Shown: positions 1 to 8,546, counted from the stretch's first letter. The stretch is DNA of 35,491 bases from Nitrospira sp. (GCA_016873455.1 VGXE01000019.1:1-35491); one strand, 5' to 3'. Numbers and translations: made by a program. The notes: generated by a model not told the origin, from the sequence alone.

Positions 1-1580
1 TGGACAACCTGTACTATCGCGTCGATCTGAGCTATCAGACCTCCGACAGCTTCAGCGGCATTCAGCGGACCCCGTACACCTATTGGAATATGACCAGCGC
101 CCTGCTGTATGACGTCACGCCACGCTTAAATTTCGAGCTGTCGTTCGACGTCAGTCATGACCGCAGCGTCCCCTATTGGGGGACACCGCTGGTCCCCGGC
201 AGCTTTGCCGGGGCCTCTGCCATTCCTGATGTCGTGAGCACGCGAACCGGTCAGACCATTGATGCGCGGTTCTTCCGCCAGAATTTCAACGTCGTCGATG
301 CCAACATGAGTTCCACGACCTACTGGGCCAAACTCAAAGCGAACTGGCAGCCGACCGACACGATCCAGATTCGCAATCAGGGCTACTACTATTGGGCCGG
401 ACGGGATTGGCAGAATGCGGAGACCTATCAATTCAATACCGGCACGCAATTGCTCGACCGGGATCGGTTCTTTGTTCAGCATGACCAATATATCCTCGGA
501 GACCGTCTGGAGATGCAAGTCAACGAGCCGATCCTGGGTCATAAGAATCGGTTTGTCGCCGGGGTGGATTTCAGCCATCTGCATCTGAATCGCCCGAGCT
601 CCTTCATCGGGGGGGACAGTGTCGATCCGTTGGCCATTCCATCCGGCTCGTTCGGGGCAATCGAAATGGCCGAGCAGCGGACCACCATCACCACGAAGGC
701 CATCTTCGCCGAAAACCAGTTCAGCGTGACCGACTCATTGAAACTGGTCGGCGGGATGCGGTTCGACCATATCGACCTGACTCGGAAGCTGTTCAATACC
801 GCCGGGGTGTTCAACCAGACGACCAGTTTCGAGCGGGACTTCCAGCCGGTGACCTGGCGGGCCGGCGCCGTGTACGACCTGCTCCCGACGCTGTCGTTGT
901 ACGGGCATTATGCGACGGCGGCGGATCCGGTCGGCACGAACATCTTCCTGGTGCGGTCGTCGCAGAACTTCGATTTGGCCACCGGGGCGCAGTGGGAGGT
1001 GGGTTTAAAGCAGAGCCTCTGGAACAATCGCGCCGAATGGACCGTGGCCTACTTCGATATCTTCCGGAAGAATATCTTGACCCAAACCTCCTTGACCACG
1101 GCGGCGAACGCGGGACGCCAGAGCTCTAAGGGGTTCGAGTTGAGCGCCGCCGTGCGTCCGACCGACGCGTGGCGGATTCAGGGGAACATGACGTTTCTGT
1201 CGGCCGAGTTTGATGACTTCTCCGAGCAGGCCGGCGGGTCTCTCGTGTCGCATGATGGGAATCGGCCGCCGAACGTCCCGCAGACGGTGGCGAATCTCTG
1301 GAGTACGTACCGGATTCCGTTCGTCCTCCCATTCGACCTGGGGGCGGCGTTCCGCTATGTCGGCCCGCGCTTCGCCGACAACGCCAATACGGTGCGGTTG
1401 CACAGCTACACCACGGCGGACGTCTGGGTCTCGATTCCGTATAAGCAGTTCGCGCTCACCATCCGTGGGCGGAATCTGGCGGACAAGACCTATGCGATCT
1501 GGGGGGATCCGTTCTACCCGAGTCAGGTGTTGCTCGGGGCGCCGCGGACGATGGAGGTGATGCTCACGGCGCGCTTCTAA
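1..1580 (+). CDS. TonB-dependent siderophore-type receptor, 3' part (5' end outside window)
   Basis: The reading frame is open to the left edge (codons in phase from base 3), so the first in-frame ATG at 90 is internal and the gene is truncated by the window. What remains is about 525 residues of outer-membrane beta-barrel: alternating aromatic/polar strands such as GGMRFDHIDLTR and LSLYGHYATAADPVG, the conserved NLADKTYAIWGDPFYPSQ segment near the end, and a last strand finishing in Phe (MEVMLTARF), the usual BAM recognition end. The signal peptide, TonB box and plug would lie upstream. The strand pattern resembles ferric-siderophore (FpvA/FhuE-like) receptors by family knowledge. The ligand cannot be read from the sequence. 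The PepSY-type gene starts 4 nt after the stop, followed by a tonB-like gene, which supports an iron or other metal-chelate uptake operon energised by its own transducer. Confidence 0.93.
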   Translation, partial: DNLYYRVDLSYQTSDSFSGIQRTPYTYWNMTSALLYDVTPRLNFELSFDVSHDRSVPYWGTPLVPGSFAGASAIPDVVSTRTGQTIDARFFRQNFNVVDANMSSTTYWAKLKANWQPTDTIQIRNQGYYYWAGRDWQNAETYQFNTGTQLLDRDRFFVQHDQYILGDRLEMQVNEPILGHKNRFVAGVDFSHLHLNRPSSFIGGDSVDPLAIPSGSFGAIEMAEQRTTITTKAIFAENQFSVTDSLKLVGGMRFDHIDLTRKLFNTAGVFNQTTSFERDFQPVTWRAGAVYDLLPTLSLYGHYATAADPVGTNIFLVRSSQNFDLATGAQWEVGLKQSLWNNRAEWTVAYFDIFRKNILTQTSLTTAANAGRQSSKGFELSAAVRPTDAWRIQGNMTFLSAEFDDFSEQAGGSLVSHDGNRPPNVPQTVANLWSTYRIPFVLPFDLGAAFRYVGPRFADNANTVRLHSYTTADVWVSIPYKQFALTIRGRNLADKTYAIWGDPFYPSQVLLGAPRTMEVMLTARF

Positions 1581-1584
1581 AGAG

Positions 1585-3060
1585 ATGCCGCAGAAGGGAA
1601 TGATCTGGACGCTGCATCGCCGGCTTGGCCTCGTGTTGGGGCCGGCGGTGCTGCTCTGGTTTCTCTCAGGGGCGATCCTCCTATGGGTGCCCTATCCGAG
1701 TTTGACAGAAGAGGAGTGGTTTTCCTCCTCCGGAGCGCTATCCGCGAGAGAGTGCTGTGGTTCTTTTCCTTCCCTCATCCAGAAATTGGAGAGACCAGAA
1801 GGGATCGAATCTCTCAGGCTTCGGATGGTCGGTGACAGGCCTGTCGTGGTGGCACAGGGCCTCGATGGATCATTGGCGGCACTCTCTGCCGACAGCGGTG
1901 AGGTGCTCGCTCCGTTCACCCAGGAAGGGATCGAGCACATCGTGCAGCCGTTCGCCGGCGGACGCACGATCGACGCGGTCGAGCTGATCGATCATGATGT
2001 GTGGACGGTGCATCAGCGATTCGATCCCTATCGGCCCTTATGGAAGGTGCAGCTGTCCGGAGAACGCCGTTCTGTTCTCTATGTCTCAAGCGTGACCGGC
2101 GACGTCGTGCAGGACACGACCGCAGAGGAACGGCGGTGGAATCTGGTGGGAGCCGTGATTCATTGGTGGTATTGGCCCTGGCTCCGACGCCACTGGGCCT
2201 GGTGGGATCAGCTTGTCTGGTGGCTGAGTGGAATTGGCACGGTGATGGTAGGGGCTGGAGGCCTGATTCTTGGTCGAGAGTGGGTGAAACACGGTTGGTC
2301 CGGGCTCTTCATCGGCCGGTGGAGGGTTCATCGAGTGCTGGGTGTGATCGCTGGGATCTCAGCGTGCTGTTGGATGGCAAGCGGGTGGTTGTCGATGGAT
2401 CATGGGCGCTGGTTTTCAGACGGGAAGGTCAGCGCAGAGGATCGTGAGCGATTCATGGGTGGACGGCTCACTGTGCGCGACGTGGAGGCCATGCCGGATT
2501 TCTCGACGATGCTGGTGACCGGGACAGTCAAAGAGACTCGACTGACCAAGCTGGCGGGCTTGGTCCATTTCATAGCCCGTACATCTCCGGCAACACAGGC
2601 CGTTCTCACGGCGCCATCTCACGCGGACGCTCCACAGGATGCAGTTTCGGATGAAGTGGTGATGGCAGCGGCCAGGTCACTACTCGGTGATGGCGTGCTG
2701 ACTATTTCGACGCGTGGCGGAAACGATTCCCATGGCTGTTCGGCGACTGCCACTGATGCCGAGTTACCGTTTCTGCAGGTGGAAACCGACAGCCATGAGT
2801 CAAGAGGACTGTTGGTCGATGGGCGAATCGGTGCCGCCATGGAACGGTTGGATTCCAGCCGCCGACTGTATCACCAACTTTTCAACAGCCTGCATCGCTG
2901 GGATGTGTCGTGGCTTTCGGAGCATTGCGATCTGCGGCGGATGTTGATGTTGCTCTGGTGTGTGTGTGGAGCAGGATTGGCTGGATCTGGAATATGGGCC
3001 GGGTTTCGACGCCCACAGGTGAAATCTGATGAACCGAGATGTTGCGATGACCGACGCTGA
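1585..3060 (+). CDS. PepSY-associated transmembrane protein (PiuB-like, iron-uptake linked)
   Basis: A 491-residue inner-membrane protein. The first helix (about residues 10-32) follows the motif LHRRLGLVLG, typical of PepSY-TM proteins. Further helices lie around 195-230 (very Trp-rich: HWWYWPWLRRHWAWWDQ), about 252-272, and about 453-474. The large loop between the first and second helices and the loop before the last helix are the expected periplasmic PepSY-type regions. HRVLGVIAGISACCWMASGW and LYHQLFNSLHRWD are family-like segments. The start lies 4 nt after the receptor stop with AAAGAG just before it, so the two are probably co-transcribed. Family members sit beside siderophore receptors and are thought to help ferric-siderophore handling or reduction at the inner membrane; that role is inferred from context. 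The Cys-rich C-terminus (RCCDDRR) is cytoplasmic or periplasmic depending on topology, which I cannot settle. Confidence 0.85.
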   Translation: MPQKGMIWTLHRRLGLVLGPAVLLWFLSGAILLWVPYPSLTEEEWFSSSGALSARECCGSFPSLIQKLERPEGIESLRLRMVGDRPVVVAQGLDGSLAALSADSGEVLAPFTQEGIEHIVQPFAGGRTIDAVELIDHDVWTVHQRFDPYRPLWKVQLSGERRSVLYVSSVTGDVVQDTTAEERRWNLVGAVIHWWYWPWLRRHWAWWDQLVWWLSGIGTVMVGAGGLILGREWVKHGWSGLFIGRWRVHRVLGVIAGISACCWMASGWLSMDHGRWFSDGKVSAEDRERFMGGRLTVRDVEAMPDFSTMLVTGTVKETRLTKLAGLVHFIARTSPATQAVLTAPSHADAPQDAVSDEVVMAAARSLLGDGVLTISTRGGNDSHGCSATATDAELPFLQVETDSHESRGLLVDGRIGAAMERLDSSRRLYHQLFNSLHRWDVSWLSEHCDLRRMLMLLWCVCGAGLAGSGIWAGFRRPQVKSDEPRCCDDRR

Positions 3061-3892
3061 CACCAGAATACAGAGCTGGGGGTGCTCCATCGCACTGCAC
3101 GGGGTCTTGTGGGGGCTCGGTGTATGGGTGATCTCGCAGCACGCGATCGTTCCGCCCTCAACGTTTCAGTGGGAGGTTTCACTGGTGAGCCCACCACGGG
3201 AATCACGCAGAGATGTCCCATCGAGCGAGGCATCGTTACCGCGTGAGGATCGAGTAAGCGCGGCGTCGTCTGTCCGGCCAGAGATTCAGGCGGCACAAAC
3301 CACCCGGGAGCCGGTTCGCTCCGAAGCCAGAGCTGAAACCCAATCGGTGATGGCAGTGGCTGTGCCGACTCCGGACGAAGCCGACGCTTCCACCGCCTTG
3401 CCATCACGTGACATGGCGACTGCTCCTCAGGCTCTAGAGGAATCTCAGAATGCCGTCGATCACGCGACGCAAGGACCTCCAGCTCCCAACGTTCACTCGG
3501 TTGCCGGGGCTGAGCATCGCGCCGACGGCCCATCAGATCAGCCGACCGAAGTCGCGCTGTCATCCACCAACGCGATGTCGGGACAGTCAGTTGAAACTGC
3601 GCCCGATTTTGGCTGGCTGAGGCAAATGCTCTGGAGTCGTGTGACGGAACTGAAACGCTATCCCTCCGAGGCTCGGATGAATCGTTTGGAGGGGCGGGTA
3701 GTCGTGCGAGTCGTGATCGATGAGCAAGGCCGGTTGCTCGATGCGACGATCGCCACAGGATCCGGACATGCGCTGTTGGACCATGCCGCGTTGGACGTCA
3801 TCAGGCGCTCTTGTCCGCTGTCGTTACCGCAGGCGCTGGGTCGCCGTCAGATCGTTTTGCGCGTGCCGATTCAATATCGATTGGACTCGTAG
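3029..3892 (+). CDS. tonB: TonB family energy transducer
   Basis: 287 residues with the TonB layout: a short cytoplasmic start, one membrane anchor (about residues 18-36), a long low-complexity periplasmic linker (about 50-195), and a C-terminal TonB domain. The domain runs from about 198 to 287 and shows RYPSEARMNRLEGRVVVRVV, then VIDEQGRLLDATIATGSG and LLDHAALDVIRRSCPL, the standard TonB-C pattern (YP..A, G.V.V, SG...LD.AA). The linker is unusual in being acidic/Ala/Ser-rich and not Pro-Lys repetitive. It overlaps the PepSY gene by 32 nt. AGGTGA at 3017-3022 lies 6 nt before ATG 3029, which favours this start over the in-frame ATG at 3047. With the preceding receptor it forms a self-contained uptake module; ExbB/ExbD are not in the window and must be shared or lie elsewhere. 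Confidence 0.9.
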   Translation: MNRDVAMTDADTRIQSWGCSIALHGVLWGLGVWVISQHAIVPPSTFQWEVSLVSPPRESRRDVPSSEASLPREDRVSAASSVRPEIQAAQTTREPVRSEARAETQSVMAVAVPTPDEADASTALPSRDMATAPQALEESQNAVDHATQGPPAPNVHSVAGAEHRADGPSDQPTEVALSSTNAMSGQSVETAPDFGWLRQMLWSRVTELKRYPSEARMNRLEGRVVVRVVIDEQGRLLDATIATGSGHALLDHAALDVIRRSCPLSLPQALGRRQIVLRVPIQYRLDS

Positions 3893-3909
3893 CCATGAGG
3901 ATGTGAGGC

Positions 3910-4239
3910 ATGCCCTTGTACGAATATGTGGCTGACTATTGCGTGCAGTCGCTCTTCTGCTCGAGACGATTTGTGTTCCGTCAGCGGATGGATGAACCGC
4001 CGGTGACGGCCTGCCTGCAATGCGGGTCGCCCTTGAGCCGGATCCTGTCCTCGTTTTCAGCGGGGGTTGATATGTGCGCCAACGCGGAGGCCTGGGCAAA
4101 GGTCGATGCCGGGTCGGACGCGCCGTCGGCCACATTGAAAAATATGTTCGGGGGCGGACTCGGCGATCTGGGGTGCGGGCACCATCATCCGGAGGGCCTC
4201 AAGGGAAACGAGGGCTGTGGCCGCGGCTGTGGGGATTGA
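3910..4239 (+). CDS. FmdB-like zinc-ribbon protein
   Basis: 109 residues starting MPLYEYVADYC, the hallmark start of the FmdB/CxxC_CXXC_SSSS putative regulatory family. The second knuckle is intact (ACLQCGSPLSRILSSF, residues about 36-52). The first Cys pair is stretched to C-x5-C (residues 11 and 17), where the family norm is CxxC. The C-terminus is rich in Gly, His and Cys (GCGHHHPEG, GCGRGCGD), a likely extra metal site. It starts 17 nt after the tonB stop with TGAGG just upstream, so it probably belongs to the uptake operon. Family members are small zinc-ribbon proteins of poorly defined role; a function in metal sensing or handling is only inferred from the neighbours. Confidence 0.75.
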   Translation: MPLYEYVADYCVQSLFCSRRFVFRQRMDEPPVTACLQCGSPLSRILSSFSAGVDMCANAEAWAKVDAGSDAPSATLKNMFGGGLGDLGCGHHHPEGLKGNEGCGRGCGD

Positions 4240-4241
4240 GA

Positions 4242-5303
4242 TCAGGAGACGGGCTTAGGTGTCATGGCAGTCGCCAGTTCGTGTAAGAGTTGTTCGGTTT
4301 CGTCCCAGCCCAGACAGGCATCGGTGATGGAGACGCCATGCTGAAGGGCCACACCTTCTTTCCAGGCTTGTTTGCCGGGATTCAGATTGCTTTCAAGCAT
4401 GAAGCCCATGATGGTCTGGCGGCCTTCACGGAACTGCCGCAGCACCTCCTGGGCAACGAATCCCTGGCGGGTGTGATCTTTCTTGGAGTTGTCGTGCGAA
4501 CAGTCGATCATAATGGGTCGGGCGATGCCTTCGTTCGCGACGGCGGCTTCGGCCTTGGCGACGTGTTCTGCTTCATAGTTGGTTTTGCCGCCGCCGCCGC
4601 GGAGGACGATGTGACGGTTGGGATTACCCATTGTACGGATGATCGCCGTTTGCCCGTCGGCATTGATGCCGACAAAATGATGCGGCGTCCTGGCGGAGAT
4701 CATGGCATTCACGGCGACTTGCAGGCTGCCTTCCGTGCCGTTCTTGAACCCGACCGGCATCGAGACGCCGCTGGCCAACTCGCGGTGTGTCTGGCTTTCC
4801 GTCGTGCGCGCCCCGATCGCAGACCAACTGATCAGATCGGCGACATATTGCGGGCTGATCGGATCGAGCAATTCAGTGGCGCAGGGGAGTCCGAGTTGGT
4901 TGATGCGCAACAGAATGGTTCGGGCAAGTTCCAGGCCGGTGGCAATGTCGCAGGTCCCGTCCAGATGGGGATCATTGATCAGGCCTTTCCAGCCGACCGT
5001 GGTTCGGGGTTTCTCGAAATAGGTCCGCATCACGATCAGAAAACGGTTGCGCAAGGCATCGGCGACAGGCTTCAGCTTTTGGGCATACTCGAATGCGGCT
5101 TCAGGGTCATGGATGGAGCAGGGTCCGACAATGACGACCAGCCGATCGCGGTCTTGTCCATGGAGGATTTTTCTGATGGCGTCGCGGGTTTCAACGACTA
5201 ACGCTGCCGCCTGTTCGGTGATCGGCAGTTTGGTCTTGATGACACGCGGCGGGGGAAGGGCATGGATCTCCCCGATATGCTGATTGTCGATCGGCCGATT
5301 CAT
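4242..5303 (-). CDS. aroG: 3-deoxy-7-phosphoheptulonate synthase, class I (AroG/AroF type)
   Basis: 353 residues, the normal length for the AroF/G/H type. The enzyme condenses phosphoenolpyruvate with erythrose 4-phosphate in the first step of the shikimate pathway. Visible landmarks are GPCSIHD (60-66, with the metal-ligand Cys62), MRTYFEKPRTTVGWKG (92-107), PVGFKNGTEGS (183-193), DCSHDNSKKDH (267-277, with the ligand His270) and GFMLESNLNPG near the end. The start ATG has AAAGGA about 6 nt upstream. The gene stands alone, facing the uptake operon tail to tail with 2 bp between stops. A candidate promoter lies in the gap to its right. Allosteric specificity (Phe, Tyr or Trp) cannot be read with confidence, so the AroG symbol denotes type, not regulation. 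Confidence 0.96.
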   Translation of the reverse strand: MNRPIDNQHIGEIHALPPPRVIKTKLPITEQAAALVVETRDAIRKILHGQDRDRLVVIVGPCSIHDPEAAFEYAQKLKPVADALRNRFLIVMRTYFEKPRTTVGWKGLINDPHLDGTCDIATGLELARTILLRINQLGLPCATELLDPISPQYVADLISWSAIGARTTESQTHRELASGVSMPVGFKNGTEGSLQVAVNAMISARTPHHFVGINADGQTAIIRTMGNPNRHIVLRGGGGKTNYEAEHVAKAEAAVANEGIARPIMIDCSHDNSKKDHTRQGFVAQEVLRQFREGRQTIMGFMLESNLNPGKQAWKEGVALQHGVSITDACLGWDETEQLLHELATAMTPKPVS

Positions 5304-5338
5304 TGTCTGTCCTTTATCAGGGAATCGAAGGTCCGAAT

Positions 5339-5366
5339 AATATACGAAACCCCCATGAGAAGTCTA
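5339..5366 (-). promoter_or_regulatory. Candidate sigma-70 promoter for the DAHP synthase gene
   Basis: Reading the minus strand, TAGACT (5366-5361) is followed after 16 nt by TATATT (5344-5339). Transcription would start near 5332, giving a leader of roughly 30 nt before ATG 5303. It is a match by eye only. A partly symmetric AT-rich site (ATAG-TTAAC-CTAT, within 5372-5389) lies just upstream and could bind a regulator. Confidence 0.4.
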
Positions 5367-5467
5367 CCTGATGATAGTTAACCTATTGAAGAGTAAGCGT
5401 AAATCATCTGCTGGCCGTGCGTCTTGTTTGACAGGTTTCTTCTAATTGTGGTACGTCGTCCACTTCA

Positions 5468-5791
5468 ATGATGTCTCTAAACGTCATAGGTCGGTTGAGA
5501 GCTGGTCTGTCGGTCGGCCTCATCCTCTTGCTCATGGGACTGGCGCCCTTCGCCGTTGCGCAGGACGTGCACCATGAATTGGCCGCCGCCGACACCGACG
5601 GTCATGAACATTCCGATAACGATCTCTGCCAATGGGTTCAGCATCACACGGCGGGATCGCTCGATCTTGATGTGCCCAGGCCGGCCTTTTGCGAGTTGGT
5701 CGAACATCACGATCCGCCCGCTGAACCGGTCTTGCTCTCTGTCGCCTTTTCTTTCGTCGGCCCCTCGCGCGCTCCTCCCGCTCTCCACTAA
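5468..5791 (+). CDS. Small exported His-rich protein, DUF2946-like
   Basis: 107 residues. An N-terminal signal peptide (positively charged start, hydrophobic core about 13-29, likely cleavage after Ala31 in FAVAQDV) precedes a short His/Asp-rich mature part: VHHELA, DGHEHSDNDLCQWVQHHTAG, CELVEHHDPP. Single Cys residues flank the His clusters, and the protein ends in SRAPPALH, an ending often seen in DUF2946-type proteins encoded next to TonB-dependent receptors. Two ATGs stand in tandem (5468, 5471) with no good Shine-Dalgarno. It precedes a receptor gene by 98 nt in the same direction. A role as a periplasmic metal-binding accessory to that receptor is an inference. A TTGACA at 5428-5433 suggests transcription starts in the gap, but I see no convincing -10. 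Confidence 0.72.
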   Translation: MMSLNVIGRLRAGLSVGLILLLMGLAPFAVAQDVHHELAAADTDGHEHSDNDLCQWVQHHTAGSLDLDVPRPAFCELVEHHDPPAEPVLLSVAFSFVGPSRAPPALH

Positions 5792-5892
5792 GGTTCAACG
5801 TCACACGTTCATAGCAACCGCGGTCTGACCATCGAGTGTGGCCCTGTCCACGTGGTCGTCCGCCGACATGAGCTCGGCAGTGGAGGGATATG

Positions 5893-8319
5893 ATGCAGCC
5901 TCGAGTAATGCAATGGGTGGCATGGTCCGTGGTCGTCACGGTCCTAGGGATACTTTCTGGTTCATCCGTCTATGCGGCGGATGCTGATCGGGTCACGATA
6001 ACGGGCACGGTTCAGAATCAAGATCTCCGGCGGGTCCCGCAGGCGATCATTGAAGTCAAGAGTCAAGAAGGCGAACTCGTTTCGTCCGGAGTTTCCAATG
6101 ATGCCGGTGAGTTCAAGGTGACGGTGCCGGAGAGCGGGACGTACTCCGTCAGTGCGGTGCAAGAAACCTATCGGAGCGAATATGTGGTGTTGGCGTTGGG
6201 GGACGAGCCCTTGAAACCGGTCACCCTGACCCTCTCAAAGACCAAAGAAGTGTCACTGGAGGTCCGGTCACCCCTGCCGCCGATCAACACCAAGGCGTCA
6301 AGCGAAACCTATTCGTTCAGTCGAAAAGAAATCGATCTCCTTCCGCGCGGGAACAACGTCAATCTGGAAGATCTCTTGCTGACGATTCCGAGCGCGGCGT
6401 ACGGGGCACTCAAACAGCTTCACATCCGCCAGGAACATGCCGGTCTTCAGCTCCGTATCGACGGGGTGCCGATTCCGGACACGGTCTCGTCAACGTTTTC
6501 CGATGTTATTACGCCACGAGCCTGGGAACGGGCCGATATTGTCTTGGGCGGGATGGAAGCGAATGTGGGAAATCGAACGACGGCCCTCATCGATATTACG
6601 ACCAAGAGCGGGACGAAGCCGGGATTTGGGTCGCTTCAAATGAATGGAGGGTCGAATAACACGATCAATCCGTCCTTCGAGTATGGGGGGACAATCGGCG
6701 AGAAGTTCCGCTTCTATTTCTTAAACAGTCATTTCGCGACCAATCGTGGCATTGAACCGCCGACCGCTGGGCACTCTATTTTTCACGGACAAAGCGAGCG
6801 GAACCAGACGATGTTCCGTGGCGACTATCAGTTCGACAACAACAACAATTTCACGTTCTTGTTCTTGAACTCCATCGCGAAATATCAGATCCCCACGCTG
6901 CCGGGGCAGCCGATCAATCAAGCCATCGCCGGACCGGGTGGCCTCTTGACGGGTTTTACTCCGGTGCCTTCGGAAATGATTGATGAGAATCAGAAGGAAA
7001 ATAACCAATACGGACACCTGGTGTGGCGGCGCGACATCAACAGCAGAAATTTCTTCAGCCTCGCTGGATATTTCCGCCACACGCGGGCAACGTTCAAGAC
7101 GGATCCGCTTAATGTGTTGGCCTATGTGCCCCATGAGGATGAACCCTTCTCAGCCGGGAGCCAAGACCGGATCGGCTATTCCGGTGGCGTGCGCATGGAT
7201 TACACCTACGTGCATAGTAAGCAACACTTAATTAAAGCGGGGTTCCAGATCGATCGGGCCCAGGCGATCAACAAGACGAGATTGTTTACCTTCGCCCAGT
7301 CGACTCCGGGTGATGCGGAGTCATCCCCAACCGGGCCGGTGATCAACCCTGGCGGCGATAACCGGCTGATCGGGTGGCGACAGGAGGTCTGGATCCAGGA
7401 CCAGTGGACGCCGAACGAACATTGGACCGTCAACATCGGTGTGCGTGCCGATACGGTGCAGTATCAGCGGAATGAAGGACAAATCAGTCCACGAGTCGGG
7501 GTGACGTACCGGCACAATCCTGCCAACGCCTTCCATGCCTACTATGGACGGCTCTTTACCCCCCCGAATCTCGAGAGGATCGCCCTTGCCAACTTGCTTT
7601 TGGATAATACCAAGGCGAGTCCTGAGGACACGACCAACAATCTGCCGCGGGCTGAGCGGGCCCATTACTTCCAAATCGGCAGCGTTCACGCCCTAACGGA
7701 TTGGGCGACGCTCCAGTTGACGGGGTATTATAAGCTTGCCAATTATATGGGGGACGCTCACCAGTTTGGATCGACTCCGTTGCTGAACTATATCGCCTTT
7801 GAACGGGGATGGACGAGGGGTGCCGATGCCGCCCTCAAGGTCTGGTTCATGGAAAATCTGACCGGTCGTGGGAACATCGCCTGGGGACAGTGCAAGGGCT
7901 ATGGCTTGCAGGCCGGGCACAATCTGGTGCATGGCGAGGAAATTGGTGATATCAATTCGTCGAGCGGAGTCCATTGTGATCATCAGCAGACCCTCACCGC
8001 TTCGGGAGTGCTGAGTTATCGATTGCTTGAGCGGACCAATCTGACAGGCCAGGTGTTGTTTGGATCGGGACTTCGAACGGCGGAGGAAGGGGCCAAGACG
8101 AACTCTTCCCATAGTCCGACTTGGACAATCTATAATTTTTCCATCGCGCATGTCATCCCGTTGCCTTGGCATGGCCAGAAGTTATTGTTGGGGTTTGATA
8201 TCGTGAATGCGCTGGACCAAAAGTATTTCTACAACTTTGGAGAGGGCAGTGTCGGTCTCGGTGTGTCGCATGCCGGGATGCCGCGGTCGTTCTTCTTCCG
8301 TGGCCAATGGTTCTTTTAA
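5893..8319 (+). CDS. TonB-dependent receptor with N-terminal carboxypeptidase-regulatory-like domain
   Basis: About 808 residues. The signal peptide ends near residue 29 (SSVYAADAD). A beta-sandwich of the carboxypeptidase-regulatory type follows, about 33-115 (VTITGTVQNQDLRRVPQAII to LTLSKTKEVSLEV). A plug comes next (about 140-235: RGNNVNLEDLLLTIPS, LRIDGVPIPDTVS, VGNRTTALIDITTKSG), then the barrel, ending RSFFFRGQWFF. GGAGGG at 5882-5887 gives 5-nt spacing to the second of two tandem ATGs (5893), better than 2 nt to ATG 5890. The layout (domain plus SSGVHCDHQQTLTASG-type barrel segment) matches the carboxypeptidase-regulatory subgroup of receptors rather than classic siderophore receptors. 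The preceding His-rich exported protein and the following TonB-C-like protein suggest a metal or metal-complex substrate; this is inference. Confidence 0.92.
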   Translation: MQPRVMQWVAWSVVVTVLGILSGSSVYAADADRVTITGTVQNQDLRRVPQAIIEVKSQEGELVSSGVSNDAGEFKVTVPESGTYSVSAVQETYRSEYVVLALGDEPLKPVTLTLSKTKEVSLEVRSPLPPINTKASSETYSFSRKEIDLLPRGNNVNLEDLLLTIPSAAYGALKQLHIRQEHAGLQLRIDGVPIPDTVSSTFSDVITPRAWERADIVLGGMEANVGNRTTALIDITTKSGTKPGFGSLQMNGGSNNTINPSFEYGGTIGEKFRFYFLNSHFATNRGIEPPTAGHSIFHGQSERNQTMFRGDYQFDNNNNFTFLFLNSIAKYQIPTLPGQPINQAIAGPGGLLTGFTPVPSEMIDENQKENNQYGHLVWRRDINSRNFFSLAGYFRHTRATFKTDPLNVLAYVPHEDEPFSAGSQDRIGYSGGVRMDYTYVHSKQHLIKAGFQIDRAQAINKTRLFTFAQSTPGDAESSPTGPVINPGGDNRLIGWRQEVWIQDQWTPNEHWTVNIGVRADTVQYQRNEGQISPRVGVTYRHNPANAFHAYYGRLFTPPNLERIALANLLLDNTKASPEDTTNNLPRAERAHYFQIGSVHALTDWATLQLTGYYKLANYMGDAHQFGSTPLLNYIAFERGWTRGADAALKVWFMENLTGRGNIAWGQCKGYGLQAGHNLVHGEEIGDINSSSGVHCDHQQTLTASGVLSYRLLERTNLTGQVLFGSGLRTAEEGAKTNSSHSPTWTIYNFSIAHVIPLPWHGQKLLLGFDIVNALDQKYFYNFGEGSVGLGVSHAGMPRSFFFRGQWFF

Positions 8320-8320
8320 C

Positions 8321-8443
8321 CAGATGCCGAACAAGGTCACCAGCATCGTTCTCAGTCGCCCGTCTCCCTGCGACGTACCACAAGGGTACGCCTCAGTCGG
8401 CGGGCTCCCTGCGGCCTTGCTGGATGACCCTGTTGGGCATCTG
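8321..8443 (+). repeat. Palindromic interspersed repeat with internal direct repeats (REP/MITE-like)
   Basis: A 123-bp element that begins 1 nt after the receptor stop codon. Its ends are inverted: CAGATGCCGAACAAGGTCAC on the left pairs with the right end, whose reverse complement reads CAGATGCCCAACAGGGTCAT. The centre is a second small hairpin (ACGTACC-ACAA-GGGTACG, about 8373-8390). Flanking that centre are two near-identical direct repeats starting CTCAGTCG and ending CTCCCTGCG (8351-8372 and 8392-8413). There is no T-tract, so it is not a textbook terminator. I recall closely similar palindromes scattered through Nitrospira genomes; the copy number cannot be checked here. Confidence 0.8.
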
Positions 8444-8493
8444 GTGAAGAATCTTTGAGGTCTTAAGCGGAAGCCTGCGGCCTTTCGGAGTTA

Positions 8494-8546
8494 CGCGCGT
8501 CTTGGCTCGCCTCGATTCGTCGGCGAAGCGGGCGCGCGGGGGTGGG
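8494..8546. repeat. GC-rich imperfect hairpin upstream of the TonB-C-like gene
   Basis: CGCGCG with GCTCGCCTCG on the left can pair with CGGCGAAGC and GGGCGCGCG on the right, giving an interrupted GC-rich stem. Together with the preceding palindromic element it fills most of the receptor-to-TonB-C gap (8320-8606). A role in termination or RNA stability is possible but not shown. Confidence 0.4.

Noticed and set aside
2871-3563. 230-residue open frame antisense to the tonB-like gene
   Set aside because: The plus-strand frame has a clear TonB-C domain; this frame is Arg/Pro/Ser-rich with no motif.
4290-5201. 303-residue open frame antisense to DAHP synthase
   Set aside because: Complete overlap with a well-supported enzyme gene; the low-complexity Gly/Ala/Asp composition has no recognisable fold.
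8321-8443. Rho-independent terminator
   Set aside because: It is a strong hairpin but has no T-tract after either arm; the repeat structure explains it better.
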